This document shows, piece after piece, positions 26,097 to 35,088 of a stretch of DNA of 64,000 nt. The position numbers and the translations under genes were made by a program. Position 1 is the first letter of the stretch; each line of letters opens with the position of its first letter. The notes under the pieces are model-generated. The model made no database searches, had not been told where the DNA came from, and saw only the letters and a list, made by a program, of their open reading frames with translations. The DNA comes from Pantoea cypripedii (GTDB taxonomy: Bacteria > Pseudomonadota > Gammaproteobacteria > Enterobacterales > Enterobacteriaceae): positions 1,173,216-1,237,215 of the forward strand of contig NZ_CP024770.1 in the NCBI RefSeq assembly GCF_011395035.1, given 5' to 3'.

Positions 26097-27230
26097 TCAG
26101 AACTGGTAAACCATGCCGACTGCCACAACATCACTGGTGCTGATGCCAGCAGATTGAGAGAACTCACTGCTATCCATCAGGTTGATCTGGTAGTCGACAT
26201 ACGCATTCATGTTTTTATTGAAGTTGTAGGTCGCACCGATATCAACAAATTTCACCAGATCCTGGTTGCCATAGGTATTGCCATCAGCGGAGGCACCCAG
26301 ATGTTTGGCGCGAGTCTGGTTATAACCAATGAACGGCACTAAGCCAAAGTCAAAGGTATAGCCAGCATAGGCTTCAAACAGATCGGATTGGTTCGCGTAA
26401 CCATAGGCGCTGTCGTCTGAAGACGCAGAACCAAAGCGAGAAGCGTTATAAGCGCGTGCATACATCACGGCCAGATAAACATTATTGGCATCGTATTTAA
26501 TCGCCGCAGTATAGGCTTCGGCTTTTGAACCATGGCCCATGATGCCGCTTGTCAGGCTATTCTGCTCATTGGTACGGTCGCCGCTCATAAATGCGCCAGC
26601 AACGCTGAAGCCTGCACCGATGTCATAGGCCGCTGACATACCGAAGGTATCGCCGTTCTGGCGCAGCACATCACGCACACCCGGCTCACCGCCGCCATCA
26701 TTTTTGCCCTGATACTGCAGAGCAAAATGCAGGCCATCAACCAGGCCAAAGAAATTATCGTTACGGTAAGTCGCCAGACCATTACCACGATGGAACAGGA
26801 ACTGGTCAGAGTTATAGGTCAGGCCATCAAACTCAGGCTGCATATCGGTATAACTGAAGGCGTCATACATGATGCCGGAATTACGACCGTAATCGAACGA
26901 GCCATAGTTACCGTATTTAAGACCGGCATAACCAATACGGGTATACATCTGATTAGACTGGTTTTCCGTCTGATTCAGATTCCATTGTGCCTGCCATTGG
27001 CCGTAGCCGGTGAGCTGGTCGTTAATCTGCGTTTCGCCACGGAACCCGAAACGCATATAGGACTGGTCACCATTTACGCTTTTATCATTACTGATATAGT
27101 TCTCACCAACCACCATGCCGTTGATGTCTAATTTGTTACCATCTTTGTTATATACTTCAGCAGAATGTGCTGCGCTTGCAACAATAAACCCTGCGATAGC
27201 TAAAGAAAGCTTTCTAATAGGCGTTTTCAT
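26097..27230 (-). CDS. OmpC/OmpF/PhoE-family porin
   Basis: A 377-residue trimeric outer-membrane porin. I take the ATG at 27230, preceded by GAGGAATAAA, rather than an in-frame Met seven codons upstream. The signal peptide is MKTPIRKLSLAIAGFIVASAAHSA, and the mature protein begins AEVYNKDGNKLDINGMV, characteristic of the family. The constriction-loop motif reads PEFDGLTY (usually PEFGG). The C-terminus is VGMVYQF. It is clearly an enterobacterial general porin, but I cannot tell which of OmpC, OmpF or PhoE, or whether it is an extra paralogue. Confidence 0.92.
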   Translation of the reverse strand: MKTPIRKLSLAIAGFIVASAAHSAEVYNKDGNKLDINGMVVGENYISNDKSVNGDQSYMRFGFRGETQINDQLTGYGQWQAQWNLNQTENQSNQMYTRIGYAGLKYGNYGSFDYGRNSGIMYDAFSYTDMQPEFDGLTYNSDQFLFHRGNGLATYRNDNFFGLVDGLHFALQYQGKNDGGGEPGVRDVLRQNGDTFGMSAAYDIGAGFSVAGAFMSGDRTNEQNSLTSGIMGHGSKAEAYTAAIKYDANNVYLAVMYARAYNASRFGSASSDDSAYGYANQSDLFEAYAGYTFDFGLVPFIGYNQTRAKHLGASADGNTYGNQDLVKFVDIGATYNFNKNMNAYVDYQINLMDSSEFSQSAGISTSDVVAVGMVYQF

Positions 27231-27495
27231 TTTATTCCTCGTATAAACCACTGCTTGTTTTTGTATGAGCGCGGGAAAAGTTCCCCGGCGATAAATTTTC
27301 TAACATTGAAAGCATTTTTAGTAAATCTGCTAATACAAATAAGGCACAATCGGGTAAATGATAAAATTAATACTGAGAAATGCCTAAAAGAGCACAATTT
27401 CATAAATAGCCAGCCTGTTAACTTATGGTATTTGATAACGCAGGCTTACAAAACGCTATTCAAAACTTTACAAAAGTTAAATATAGAAAAAACTT
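27231..27495. other. AT-rich divergent promoter region
   Basis: About 265 bp between the porin and the atypical SDR. Strongly AT-rich with no open frame of note. It would contain the porin promoter and its OmpR-type sites, which I could not place with confidence. Confidence 0.4.
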
Positions 27496-28215
27496 ATGAA
27501 CTGGATCGTAACCGGTGTTGAAGCCGGAACTGGAAAAGAGGTTGCCAGGCAGTTGCTCCGTAAAGGGCATCATGTTACGGCTATTGTCAAAAATTATTTA
27601 AATGTTACAGACTTAACCTCTTTATACCCTGATAGTTTCACTGCTGAGGAAATGAGCAGCTACGAAAATTCGAATATAATCAGTTGCCTAAAGGTTGTTT
27701 TCGGACGCGAATCTGAAGTGGATGGGGTGATATTATGTGATGCTCATAATTTGATTCAGGCCACCGAAGAGATGACTTCTCTGGATGTTAATTATGCACT
27801 TATTTCAGGAATCAATGAGCCAATCCTGTTGGTTCGTGCATTAATCCCATTTTTCAGAAAACGAAAAAAGGGACAAATCATTTTGATTTCAGCACCAAAT
27901 GATAAAAAAGTGCCGGGTGGTGTTGCGATTAGTTATGCGATCAAAAAAGGATTAAGGGCATTTGTTGAGTCAATAACGGATGAAATTTCCGCTTATGGTA
28001 TCAGGACTCAGGTTATTAACGTCAGATCTGATGATGAATTATCCAGTTTTGAACTTATTCGTCCGACGAATACAATACCTTTGAGTGACAATTGCAAGCC
28101 GGACGCCCTTATGAGTAAAACATTGGCTGATGATGATGCACATAGATTACTCACTCAGAAAATTAGCGATGGAATTAAAAAGAAATATATGGCTGAAAGA
28201 TGTTCATTGCGCTGA
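27496..28215 (+). CDS. Atypical short-chain dehydrogenase/reductase
   Basis: A 239-residue SDR-fold protein. The cofactor loop is TGVEAGTG (a TGxxxGxG pattern) at the N-terminus, and the catalytic Tyr-x-x-x-Lys appears as YAIKK, preceded by a serine (ILISAP). The usual NNAG motif is replaced by CDAHN, so the enzyme is divergent or specialised. The DNA is conspicuously AT-rich compared with its neighbours, and the ribosome site is poor. It stands alone between the porin and the AcrAB pump. Signs point to horizontal acquisition; the function is not known. Confidence 0.7.
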   Translation: MNWIVTGVEAGTGKEVARQLLRKGHHVTAIVKNYLNVTDLTSLYPDSFTAEEMSSYENSNIISCLKVVFGRESEVDGVILCDAHNLIQATEEMTSLDVNYALISGINEPILLVRALIPFFRKRKKGQIILISAPNDKKVPGGVAISYAIKKGLRAFVESITDEISAYGIRTQVINVRSDDELSSFELIRPTNTIPLSDNCKPDALMSKTLADDDAHRLLTQKISDGIKKKYMAERCSLR

Positions 28216-28342
28216 TGCTGTGCCGGTAATGGAATAAAATAAAGTCTATTCCCCGTCAGTCGTTGGTTAACCCTCCACTCCGTCAGATATCTCACTTTCC
28301 TTGCTTGTTGTATCCATCCTAACCCATCGCTCACCCTGGGGA

Positions 28343-28375
28343 TAAAAAAAACCAGCCGGTAAAAACCGGCTGGTT
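28343..28375 (-). terminator. Rho-independent terminator of the RND operon
   Basis: AACCAGCCGG / CCGGCTGGTT with a 6-base loop. On the minus strand the stem is followed by a run of eight T, ending the acrAB-like transcript. Confidence 0.9.
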
Positions 28376-28402
28376 TGATGACGTTAGCGGGTGAGAGACT
28401 GG

Positions 28403-31400
28403 CTAGTGGGCGATGTTTTCTTCTTCATCATCGTCCTCATCATGTGCCTTACCACCAAAGCGGTTACGTACCACGACAAAGAACACCGGTACGAAGTAAA
28501 TCGCCAGCAGCGTTGCCGCCACCATGCCACCGATCACCCCGGTACCGACGGCGTTCTGCGCGCCGGAACCGGCACCGGAACTGAGCGCCAGTGGCAGGAC
28601 ACCGAGGATAAACGCCAGCGATGTCATCAGGATCGGACGCAGACGCATACGGGCGGCCTCAAGGGTGGCTTCCACCACGCCTTTACCTTCTATCTCGATC
28701 TGGTCTTTGGCGAATTCCACAATCAGGATGGCGTTCTTCGCTGACAGGCCAATGGTCGTCAGCAGGCCAACCACAAAGTAGACGTCGTTATTCAGGCCAC
28801 GCAGCATGGTGGCAACCAGCGCACCAAATACGCCGAGCGGCACCACCAGCATCACCGAGAACGGGATCGACCAGCTTTCATACAGTGCAGCCAGACACAG
28901 GAACACCACGATCAGCGAGATAGCATACAGGGCTGGTGCCTGCTGGCCGCTCATCCGTTCCTGGTACGACATCCCGGTCCAGTCATAGCCAATGCCGGGT
29001 GGCAGTTGCTTCGCCAGCTGTTCCATCAGCGCCATCGCTTCACCGGAGCTTTTACCCGGTGACGGCTGGCCGAGAATTTCCAGCGACGACAGGCCGTTGT
29101 AGCGTTCCAGACGCGGTGAACCGAACACCCATTCCGCGCTGGCGAAGCTGGCGAAAGGCACCATTTTGCCGTTGCTGGCGCGGACGTACCAGTTGTTGAG
29201 ATCATTCGGCATCATGCGGTAAGGCGCGTCACTCATCACGTAAACGCGCTTCACCCTGCCCTGGTCAATGAAGTCATTGACATAGCTGCCGCCCCAGGCG
29301 CTGCTCAGGGTGGTGTTGATGTCGGTGAGATCCACGCCCAGTGCCGTGGCCTTTTCCTGATCGATATTGACCTTATACTGCGGGCTGTCTTCCATGCCGT
29401 TCGGACGCACCGCCGTCAGAACGTCGGGATGCTGACGTGCCAGTTCCAGCAGCGTATTACGCGCGGCTGTCAGCTGCTCATGGCCGAGGCCGCCCTGATC
29501 GATCAGCTCAAAGTCGAAGCCGGTGGCGTTACCCAGCGCAATGATCGGCGGCAGGTTAAAGGCCACCACGTTACCGTCCATGATTTTACTGAACGATTTC
29601 ATCGCACGGCTGACGATGCCATCGACCGAGTTCGCGTTACCGTCACGTTCTGACCAGTCTTTCAGGCCGACAAAGGTGATGCCCACGTTCTGGCCGCGTC
29701 CGGCAAAGCCGAAGCCGTTGATCGACAGCACGTTCTCAACGTTCTTTTTCTCATTGGTCAGATAGTAATTGCTCACCTGGTCCAGCACCGCCTGGGTGCG
29801 TTCCTGGGTTGCGCCAGCCGGCAGAATCGCCTGGGTGGCCAGCACGCCCTGGTCTTCCGACGGCAGGAACGAGGTGGGCAGACGCATAAACAGCACCGCC
29901 ATACCCGCCACCAGCACGCCGTAAATCAGCAGATAGCGACCGCTGCGATTCAGCATGCGTGCGACGGAATGGGTGTAGTGATGGGCGCTCTGATCGAACT
30001 TGCGGTTAAACCAGCCGAACAGGCCACGATGCTGGCCGTGGGTGCCCGGTTTAACCGGTTTAAGGATGGTGACACACAAGGCTGGCGTCAGGATCAGCGC
30101 CACCAGCACCGACAACGCCATTGCCGACACGATGGTAATGGAGAACTGACGATAAATTACGCCGGTACTGCCACCGAAGAAGGCCATCGGCACAAACACC
30201 GCCGACAGCACCAGTGCGATACCGACCAGCGCCCCCTGGATCTGTCCCATCGATTTTCGCGTAGCGGCTTTGGGTTTCAGCCCTTCTTCGGCCATCACAC
30301 GTTCGACGTTCTCCACCACCACGATGGCATCATCCACCAATAGCCCTATCGCCAGCACCATGCCGAACATGGTCAGGGTGTTGATCGAGTAACCAAAGGC
30401 GCTAAGGATGCCAAAGGTGCCGAGCAGCACCACCGGTACCGCGATGGTTGGGATCAGCGTGGCGCGGAAGCTCTGCAGGAACATGTACATCACCAGGAAC
30501 ACCAGCACGATGGCTTCAAACAGCGTTTTCACCACCTCGTGAATCGAGATGCTGATAAACGGTGTGGTGTCATAGGGATAAACCACCTTCAGGCCCGGCG
30601 GGAAAAAAGGCTTCAGATCATTGATTCTGGCGCGGATGGCATTGGCAGTATCCAGCGCGTTAGCGCCCGCAGCCAGCTGAATGCCGAGTGCGGAAGCCGG
30701 TTTGCCGTTAATTTTCACCACAAAGTTGTAGTTCTCACCACCACGCTGGATGCGCGCCACGTCATGCAGGCGTACCTGCGAACCATCGCTGTTCACCTTG
30801 AGCAGAATGTTGCCGAACTGTTCCGGTGAGGTGAGGCGCGTCTGAGCAATGATCGAGGCGTTAAGCTGCTGCCCCTTCACCGGTGGTGCACCGCCGATCT
30901 GGCCAGCGGCGATCTGCGCATTCTGGGATCGGATCATGCTCATCACATCGACCGGCGTCAGCTGGTAGTTATCCAGCTTGTTGGGGTCGAGCCAGATGCG
31001 CATCGCGTACTGGGAACCGAACAGGGTGGTGTCGCCGACACCGTTGATACGGCTGAGGGGGTCCTGCAGATGGGAGGCCACATAGTCCGCGATATCTTCC
31101 ATGCTCATGCGGCCGGATTCATCGACGAAGCCCGGCACCAGGAAGAACACGCTGGAGGATTTACGCACCGAGATGCCCTGCTGCTGAACTTCCTGTGGCA
31201 GACGCGGGGTGGCGAGCTGCAGCTTGTTTTGCACCTGCACCTGGGCGATATCCGGGTCCGTGCCGTTCTCAAACGACAGCGTCAGCTGAAGCGTGCCGGA
31301 GGAGTCGCTGTTGGAAGACATGTACATCAGGCCGTCCAGGCCGCTCATGTTCTGTTCGATCACCTGCGCCACGGTATTCTGCAGCGTGGTCGCGTCAGCG

Positions 31401-31552
31401 CCGGGATAGGTGGCGCGGATCTGCACCGAGGTGGGGGCGACATCAGGGTACTGCGCCACCGGTAGTTTGAGGATCGAAATCCCCCCGGCCAGCATGACGA
31501 TAATCGCCAGCACCCAGGCAAAAATGGGCCGGTCAATAAAGAATCTGGACAT
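28403..31552 (-). CDS. AcrB-like RND multidrug efflux pump subunit
   Basis: A 1,049-residue inner-membrane proton/drug antiporter, the same length as E. coli AcrB and collinear with it throughout. The proton-relay pair is present in GLLVDDAIVVVENVERVM, and the lysine of TM10 in GLSAKNAILIVEFAKD. The porter-domain segments GFDFELIDQ and GGSYVNDFID are conserved. It would form a tripartite pump with the adjacent AcrA-like lipoprotein and a TolC protein. The gene context (MarA-like activator, no acrR) argues for an additional paralogue rather than the housekeeping acrB. Its ATG shares one base with the acrA-like stop. Confidence 0.93.
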   Translation of the reverse strand: MSRFFIDRPIFAWVLAIIVMLAGGISILKLPVAQYPDVAPTSVQIRATYPGADATTLQNTVAQVIEQNMSGLDGLMYMSSNSDSSGTLQLTLSFENGTDPDIAQVQVQNKLQLATPRLPQEVQQQGISVRKSSSVFFLVPGFVDESGRMSMEDIADYVASHLQDPLSRINGVGDTTLFGSQYAMRIWLDPNKLDNYQLTPVDVMSMIRSQNAQIAAGQIGGAPPVKGQQLNASIIAQTRLTSPEQFGNILLKVNSDGSQVRLHDVARIQRGGENYNFVVKINGKPASALGIQLAAGANALDTANAIRARINDLKPFFPPGLKVVYPYDTTPFISISIHEVVKTLFEAIVLVFLVMYMFLQSFRATLIPTIAVPVVLLGTFGILSAFGYSINTLTMFGMVLAIGLLVDDAIVVVENVERVMAEEGLKPKAATRKSMGQIQGALVGIALVLSAVFVPMAFFGGSTGVIYRQFSITIVSAMALSVLVALILTPALCVTILKPVKPGTHGQHRGLFGWFNRKFDQSAHHYTHSVARMLNRSGRYLLIYGVLVAGMAVLFMRLPTSFLPSEDQGVLATQAILPAGATQERTQAVLDQVSNYYLTNEKKNVENVLSINGFGFAGRGQNVGITFVGLKDWSERDGNANSVDGIVSRAMKSFSKIMDGNVVAFNLPPIIALGNATGFDFELIDQGGLGHEQLTAARNTLLELARQHPDVLTAVRPNGMEDSPQYKVNIDQEKATALGVDLTDINTTLSSAWGGSYVNDFIDQGRVKRVYVMSDAPYRMMPNDLNNWYVRASNGKMVPFASFASAEWVFGSPRLERYNGLSSLEILGQPSPGKSSGEAMALMEQLAKQLPPGIGYDWTGMSYQERMSGQQAPALYAISLIVVFLCLAALYESWSIPFSVMLVVPLGVFGALVATMLRGLNNDVYFVVGLLTTIGLSAKNAILIVEFAKDQIEIEGKGVVEATLEAARMRLRPILMTSLAFILGVLPLALSSGAGSGAQNAVGTGVIGGMVAATLLAIYFVPVFFVVVRNRFGGKAHDEDDDEEENIAH

Positions 31553-32724
31553 CAGTCAGCGGTTCCTGTGGACGAAGAGGAGGAAGCGTTTGCAGTAACA
31601 GGTTTAACGGTCATGCCTGGCTGAGCACGCTGGATACCGGACACAATCACGCGCTCCCCGGCCTGCAGGCCGCCATTCACACGCCATTTATCGCCTTCGG
31701 CCTGCGAGACGCTGATGGTGCGGACTTCCACTTTGTTATCACTGCCGACCACCAGCGTGGTGGCGTCACCGCGCGGAGTACGCGTAACGGCCTGCTGCGG
31801 GATCAGCAATGCCTGCGGATCGGTGCCTTCATCCAGACGTGCGCGGACGAACATGCCGGGCAACAGGGCATGATCCGGGTTAGGCACAATGGCGCGCAGG
31901 GTGATAGAGCCGGTGGTCTGATCGACCGTGACATCAGAAAATGCCAGCGTACCGGTGCGGGGGTAGACGGCACCGTTGCCGAGGATCACGCTGACGACCG
32001 CTTTGCCCGCGTTCTGACGCAGTTTGCCGGAGGCCAGTTCCTGTTGCAGACGCAGGAAATCCTCGCTCGACTGCGTCACGTCGACGTACATCGGATCAAG
32101 CTGCTGAACCGTTGCCAGTGCATCGGTTTGTGCATTCTGCACCAGCGCACCTTCGGTTACTGACGAGCGCCCGATACGTCCGCTGATCGGCGAGGTGATG
32201 GTGCTCCACGCCAGATTGATGCGGGCGGTTTCCTGTGCGGCACTGGCGGCTTCCACCGCCGCGCGCGTCTGGGCAGCGGTCGCTTCAGCCTGATCATAAT
32301 CCTGACGGCTGATGTAATGGGTTCCGCTCAGTGAGCGGTAGCGGTTGAGCGTGACCTGAGCGATACGTGCATTGGCTTCGGCCTGCGATACCGCGGCTTT
32401 GGCATTATCAAAGCTGGCACGAAACGGGGCGGGATCGATTTGATACAGCGTCTGGCCCGCCACCACATCGCTGCCTTCGGTAAAGGCGCGCTTTAAAATG
32501 ATGCCCGACACCTGCGGACGGACTTCAGCCACGCGGAAGGCGGACGTTCTCCCCGGTAATTCAGTCGACACCGCTAAAGACTGGGTATGGAGTGTGAGGA
32601 CCTGGACTTCTGGCGCTTCCTGCGCCTGAGCGTTTTTCCCTGAGGAGTTATCACATCCTGTTAAACTTAAAATGGTGAAAGCGCATAGCAAAGCCAGAGG
32701 CTTAAGTGCCACGTTATTGGGCAT
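31552..32724 (-). CDS. AcrA-like RND periplasmic adaptor lipoprotein
   Basis: A 390-residue membrane-fusion protein. The lipobox LTGC places the lipid-modified cysteine at residue 24. The order that follows is barrel-sandwich half (VRPQVSGIILKRAFTEGSDV), alpha-helical hairpin (about 100-170), second lipoyl half (TITSPISGRIGRSSVTEGALV) and beta-barrel. It links the AcrB-like pump to TolC. The start lies 36 bp after the MarA-like regulator gene, so all three could be one transcript. Confidence 0.93.
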   Translation of the reverse strand: MPNNVALKPLALLCAFTILSLTGCDNSSGKNAQAQEAPEVQVLTLHTQSLAVSTELPGRTSAFRVAEVRPQVSGIILKRAFTEGSDVVAGQTLYQIDPAPFRASFDNAKAAVSQAEANARIAQVTLNRYRSLSGTHYISRQDYDQAEATAAQTRAAVEAASAAQETARINLAWSTITSPISGRIGRSSVTEGALVQNAQTDALATVQQLDPMYVDVTQSSEDFLRLQQELASGKLRQNAGKAVVSVILGNGAVYPRTGTLAFSDVTVDQTTGSITLRAIVPNPDHALLPGMFVRARLDEGTDPQALLIPQQAVTRTPRGDATTLVVGSDNKVEVRTISVSQAEGDKWRVNGGLQAGERVIVSGIQRAQPGMTVKPVTANASSSSSTGTAD

Positions 32725-32760
32725 TGTTATAGTCTCCCGGAAACCGGCAATGACGTTGAA

Positions 32761-33111
32761 TTAAACCTGGAAATTAAAATTATGTGTTTTCATGCGGCGA
32801 TACGTCGCAGGGGGCACATTATATTTCCGGGCGAAAGAGCGGGTGAAAGACTGCTGAGAGTCGTAACCATACTTAACGGAAATTTCGATGACGGCTTCAT
32901 TGCTATCAATAAGATCATGTGCGGCAAGCTCCAGTTTCTTGTCACGAATATAATTCCCAAGGCTGATATTCATGATGCGATGGAACATGCGCTGAAGATG
33001 CCACTTTGAATAACCAGAACGTTGTGCAACATCCTCAATTTTGAGTGGGCTGCGAATGTTTTCATCTATCCATGTTAACAACTCACAGATAATGGTTTCA
33101 TGTCGGTCCAT
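32761..33111 (-). CDS. MarA/SoxS/RamA-like AraC-family activator
   Basis: A 116-residue stand-alone AraC DNA-binding domain. Recognition segments are YSKWHLQRMFHRIMNISLGNYIRDKKL and YGYDSQQSFTRSFARKYNVPPATYRR, near-identical in layout to MarA, SoxS and RamA. I start at ATG 33111 (AGGTG upstream) because the 26 residues preceding it in the open frame are not part of the family. Such proteins activate efflux pumps without binding a ligand, and here the gene lies directly upstream of acrAB-like genes. It is not clearly any one of the named three. Confidence 0.88.
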   Translation of the reverse strand: MDRHETIICELLTWIDENIRSPLKIEDVAQRSGYSKWHLQRMFHRIMNISLGNYIRDKKLELAAHDLIDSNEAVIEISVKYGYDSQQSFTRSFARKYNVPPATYRRMKTHNFNFQV

Positions 33112-33261
33112 TCTTACACCTGTACAATCGAATAATGATGAGAGATGAAGAAAGACGAAATAAAAACAAGCATTTATACAGCGGAACACACAAAACTATG
33201 CGCAGAAACGGTAAGGACTTCTGGAAGTGGGCTTGCCAATGTCTATTTCGTCTTCGCGGGG

Positions 33262-33516
33262 TTATTTATAAATCTCAGCCACGCCATACAATTTGTTGAC
33301 TCCACCTGCTGAAATAACTTTCATCGCGGTTGCCCCTTTGGCCTGGGCCTTGTCGGACAACATGTTGGTTAATCCATCCAGCGAATAAGCACCTTCGGCA
33401 GAAACCACACCAAATTTCTGTTTGCCGGAAATATCGCTGGAAATTTCAGCAGCGAGAGCGCTGGTGACGGTAAATAAGCTCGCAAGAGCAATGACAGAGA
33501 CCGTTAAAATCTTCAT
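33262..33516 (-). CDS. DUF1471 (YdgH/BhsA/McbA-like) periplasmic stress peptide
   Basis: An 84-residue exported protein. The signal peptide ends at ALAAE; the mature 60 residues form the DUF1471 fold (QKFGVVSAEGAYSLDGLTNMLSDKAQAKGATAM, then GGVNKLYGVAEIY). Family members such as BhsA and McbA are induced by stress and affect surface properties and biofilm. An ATGA-N7-TCAT box lies about 100 bp upstream, shared with nearby oxidoreductase genes, so it may belong to the same response. Confidence 0.88.
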   Translation of the reverse strand: MKILTVSVIALASLFTVTSALAAEISSDISGKQKFGVVSAEGAYSLDGLTNMLSDKAQAKGATAMKVISAGGVNKLYGVAEIYK

Positions 33517-33826
33517 TGGAACCTCGATTCAAATCCGTTAATAAAGGGAAAGCCTGACGACAAGGTAATAGTATCATTGCGAGATACATTTAATTAGAGG
33601 GGATTACCGATAAGCGTTATGAGTCTTACTCATTAATTTTGACCCGAATCGTTAACAATTCGCAAAGGTACCGTTTACTATTTGACCGGCATCACACAAA
33701 TTGCGTGTAATCGGATAAGACATGTGAGTATTTCACATATATCTTAATCCAGGTGAACAGGAAAGGGGTACCACCGGGAAAAGTATTGCGGGGAGGCGAC
33801 AGAACACTTCCCCGGTATGATCGCGA
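33517..33826. other. Intergenic region upstream of the DUF1471 gene
   Basis: About 310 bp between the DUF1471 gene and the end of the alcohol dehydrogenase gene. It contains the LysR-type box at 33619-33633 and otherwise no recognisable gene or structure. A clear terminator for the dehydrogenase gene was not found. Confidence 0.45.
33619..33633. promoter_or_regulatory. LysR-type box 1 (ATGAGTCTTACTCAT)
   Basis: Palindrome with 6-bp arms, upstream of the DUF1471 gene. With the preceding T it is identical over 16 bases to box 3 at 38285-38299. Confidence 0.55.
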
Positions 33827-34882
33827 CTACGCTTTCAGCGAGGCAATATCGATGACGAAACGATATTTCACATCGCTTTTCAGCATGCGCTTCCATGCAT
33901 CATTGATGTCCTGCATGTTGATCATTTCAACATCGGAAGTGATGCCATGCTCACCGCAGAAATCCATCATTTCCTGGGTTTCAGCAATGCCACCGATCAC
34001 GGAACCCGCGACAGATTTACGGCCCAGCACCAGCGGCGCGCTGTTCAGCACCGGGTCCAGATCACCGAGATAACCGACCAGCACCAGCGTACCGTTCAGC
34101 GCCAGGGTCGGGATATACGGCTTCAGGTCATGGACGTAGGGAACGGTGTCGATAATCAGATCGAACTGGTTATAGACCGCTTTCATCTGTGCTTCGTCGG
34201 TGGAAATGACGATATGTTCGGCGCCGAGGCGACGGGCGTCGTCCGATTTATTCGGCGAGCGACTGAACAAGGTGACATCCGCGCCGAGCGCTTTAGCCAG
34301 CTTCAGCGCCATATGGCCGAGACCGCCAAGACCCACAACCGCAACTTTGCTGCCCTGACCGACATTCCAGTGACGCAGCGGAGACCAGGTGGTGATACCG
34401 GCACACAACAGCGGGGCGGCGCTTTTTAAGTCGAGGCCATCTGGCACTTTGACCACGAATTTCTCGGTGACGACGATTTTGTCAGAGTAGCCGCCATAGG
34501 TCGGCATCTGGTCATGGCGATCAACGTCGTTGTAGGTGAGGGTGTTACCCTCTTCGCAATACTGCTCCAGACCCTGCTCACACGCGCTGCAATGCTGACA
34601 GGAATCCACCATGCAACCGACGCCCACATGATCGCCAACGCTGAATTTGGTAACGGCTTTGCCAACGTGAGTGACACGGCCAATAATTTCGTGTCCCGGT
34701 ACCATCGGATACTGTGCACCGCCCCAGTCGTTGTAGGCGTTGTGGATATCGGAGTGGCATACACCGCTGTAAAGGATCTCGATCACCACATCATTGTCAC
34801 GCGGATCGCGACGCACGAAATGATGCGGGACTAAATCTTCTTTGGCGGCAAAGGCTGCATAGCCTTTTACATTTAAGGTCAT
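33827..34882 (-). CDS. Zinc-dependent alcohol dehydrogenase (YahK-like aldehyde reductase)
   Basis: A 351-residue medium-chain dehydrogenase of the cinnamyl-alcohol-dehydrogenase type, matching E. coli YahK (349) in length. Catalytic zinc ligands are in SGVCHSDIH, GHEIIGRV and LLCAGITTWSPL; the structural zinc cysteines are in CMVDSCQHCSACEQGLEQYC. The NADP-binding loop is VVGLGGLGHMALKLA. I take ATG 34882, preceded by AGGAGACTCAGA; a longer frame to 34996 has no support. Such enzymes reduce a broad range of aldehydes with NADPH. Box 2 lies in its promoter region, shared with the divergent transporter. Confidence 0.9.
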   Translation of the reverse strand: MTLNVKGYAAFAAKEDLVPHHFVRRDPRDNDVVIEILYSGVCHSDIHNAYNDWGGAQYPMVPGHEIIGRVTHVGKAVTKFSVGDHVGVGCMVDSCQHCSACEQGLEQYCEEGNTLTYNDVDRHDQMPTYGGYSDKIVVTEKFVVKVPDGLDLKSAAPLLCAGITTWSPLRHWNVGQGSKVAVVGLGGLGHMALKLAKALGADVTLFSRSPNKSDDARRLGAEHIVISTDEAQMKAVYNQFDLIIDTVPYVHDLKPYIPTLALNGTLVLVGYLGDLDPVLNSAPLVLGRKSVAGSVIGGIAETQEMMDFCGEHGITSDVEMINMQDINDAWKRMLKSDVKYRFVIDIASLKA

Positions 34883-34978
34883 TCTGAGTCTCCTGGGATA
34901 AAACCCTGCGGTAAAGAACCATAAGGTAAATAGCAGATTAAGCCAGATAAAATCACCTATATGGGGATGAATAGCCTT

Positions 34979-34993
34979 ATGAACAGCGCTCAT
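34979..34993. promoter_or_regulatory. LysR-type box 2 (ATGAACAGCGCTCAT)
   Basis: It lies between the divergent alcohol dehydrogenase and carrier genes. A further half-site (ATGAATAGCCTTAT) directly precedes it, giving the same multi-half-site layout as box 4. Confidence 0.5.
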
Positions 34994-35088
34994 CACTAAT
35001 GACGCAAAATGCTAATCCGCAATTAATTATTTTCTGCACTGTCTTTTATTATGATTTTCCTCTGGAATTCTGTATTCGGATGCTATTT

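Noticed and set aside
28403..32724. The housekeeping acrAB operon
   Set aside because: acrR is not adjacent and a MarA-like gene is, so an extra paralogous pump is more likely, though sequence identity to E. coli AcrB is high.
32761..33111. Naming the small AraC protein ramA, marA or soxS
   Set aside because: It resembles all three, and the neighbouring regulators that define each locus are absent.
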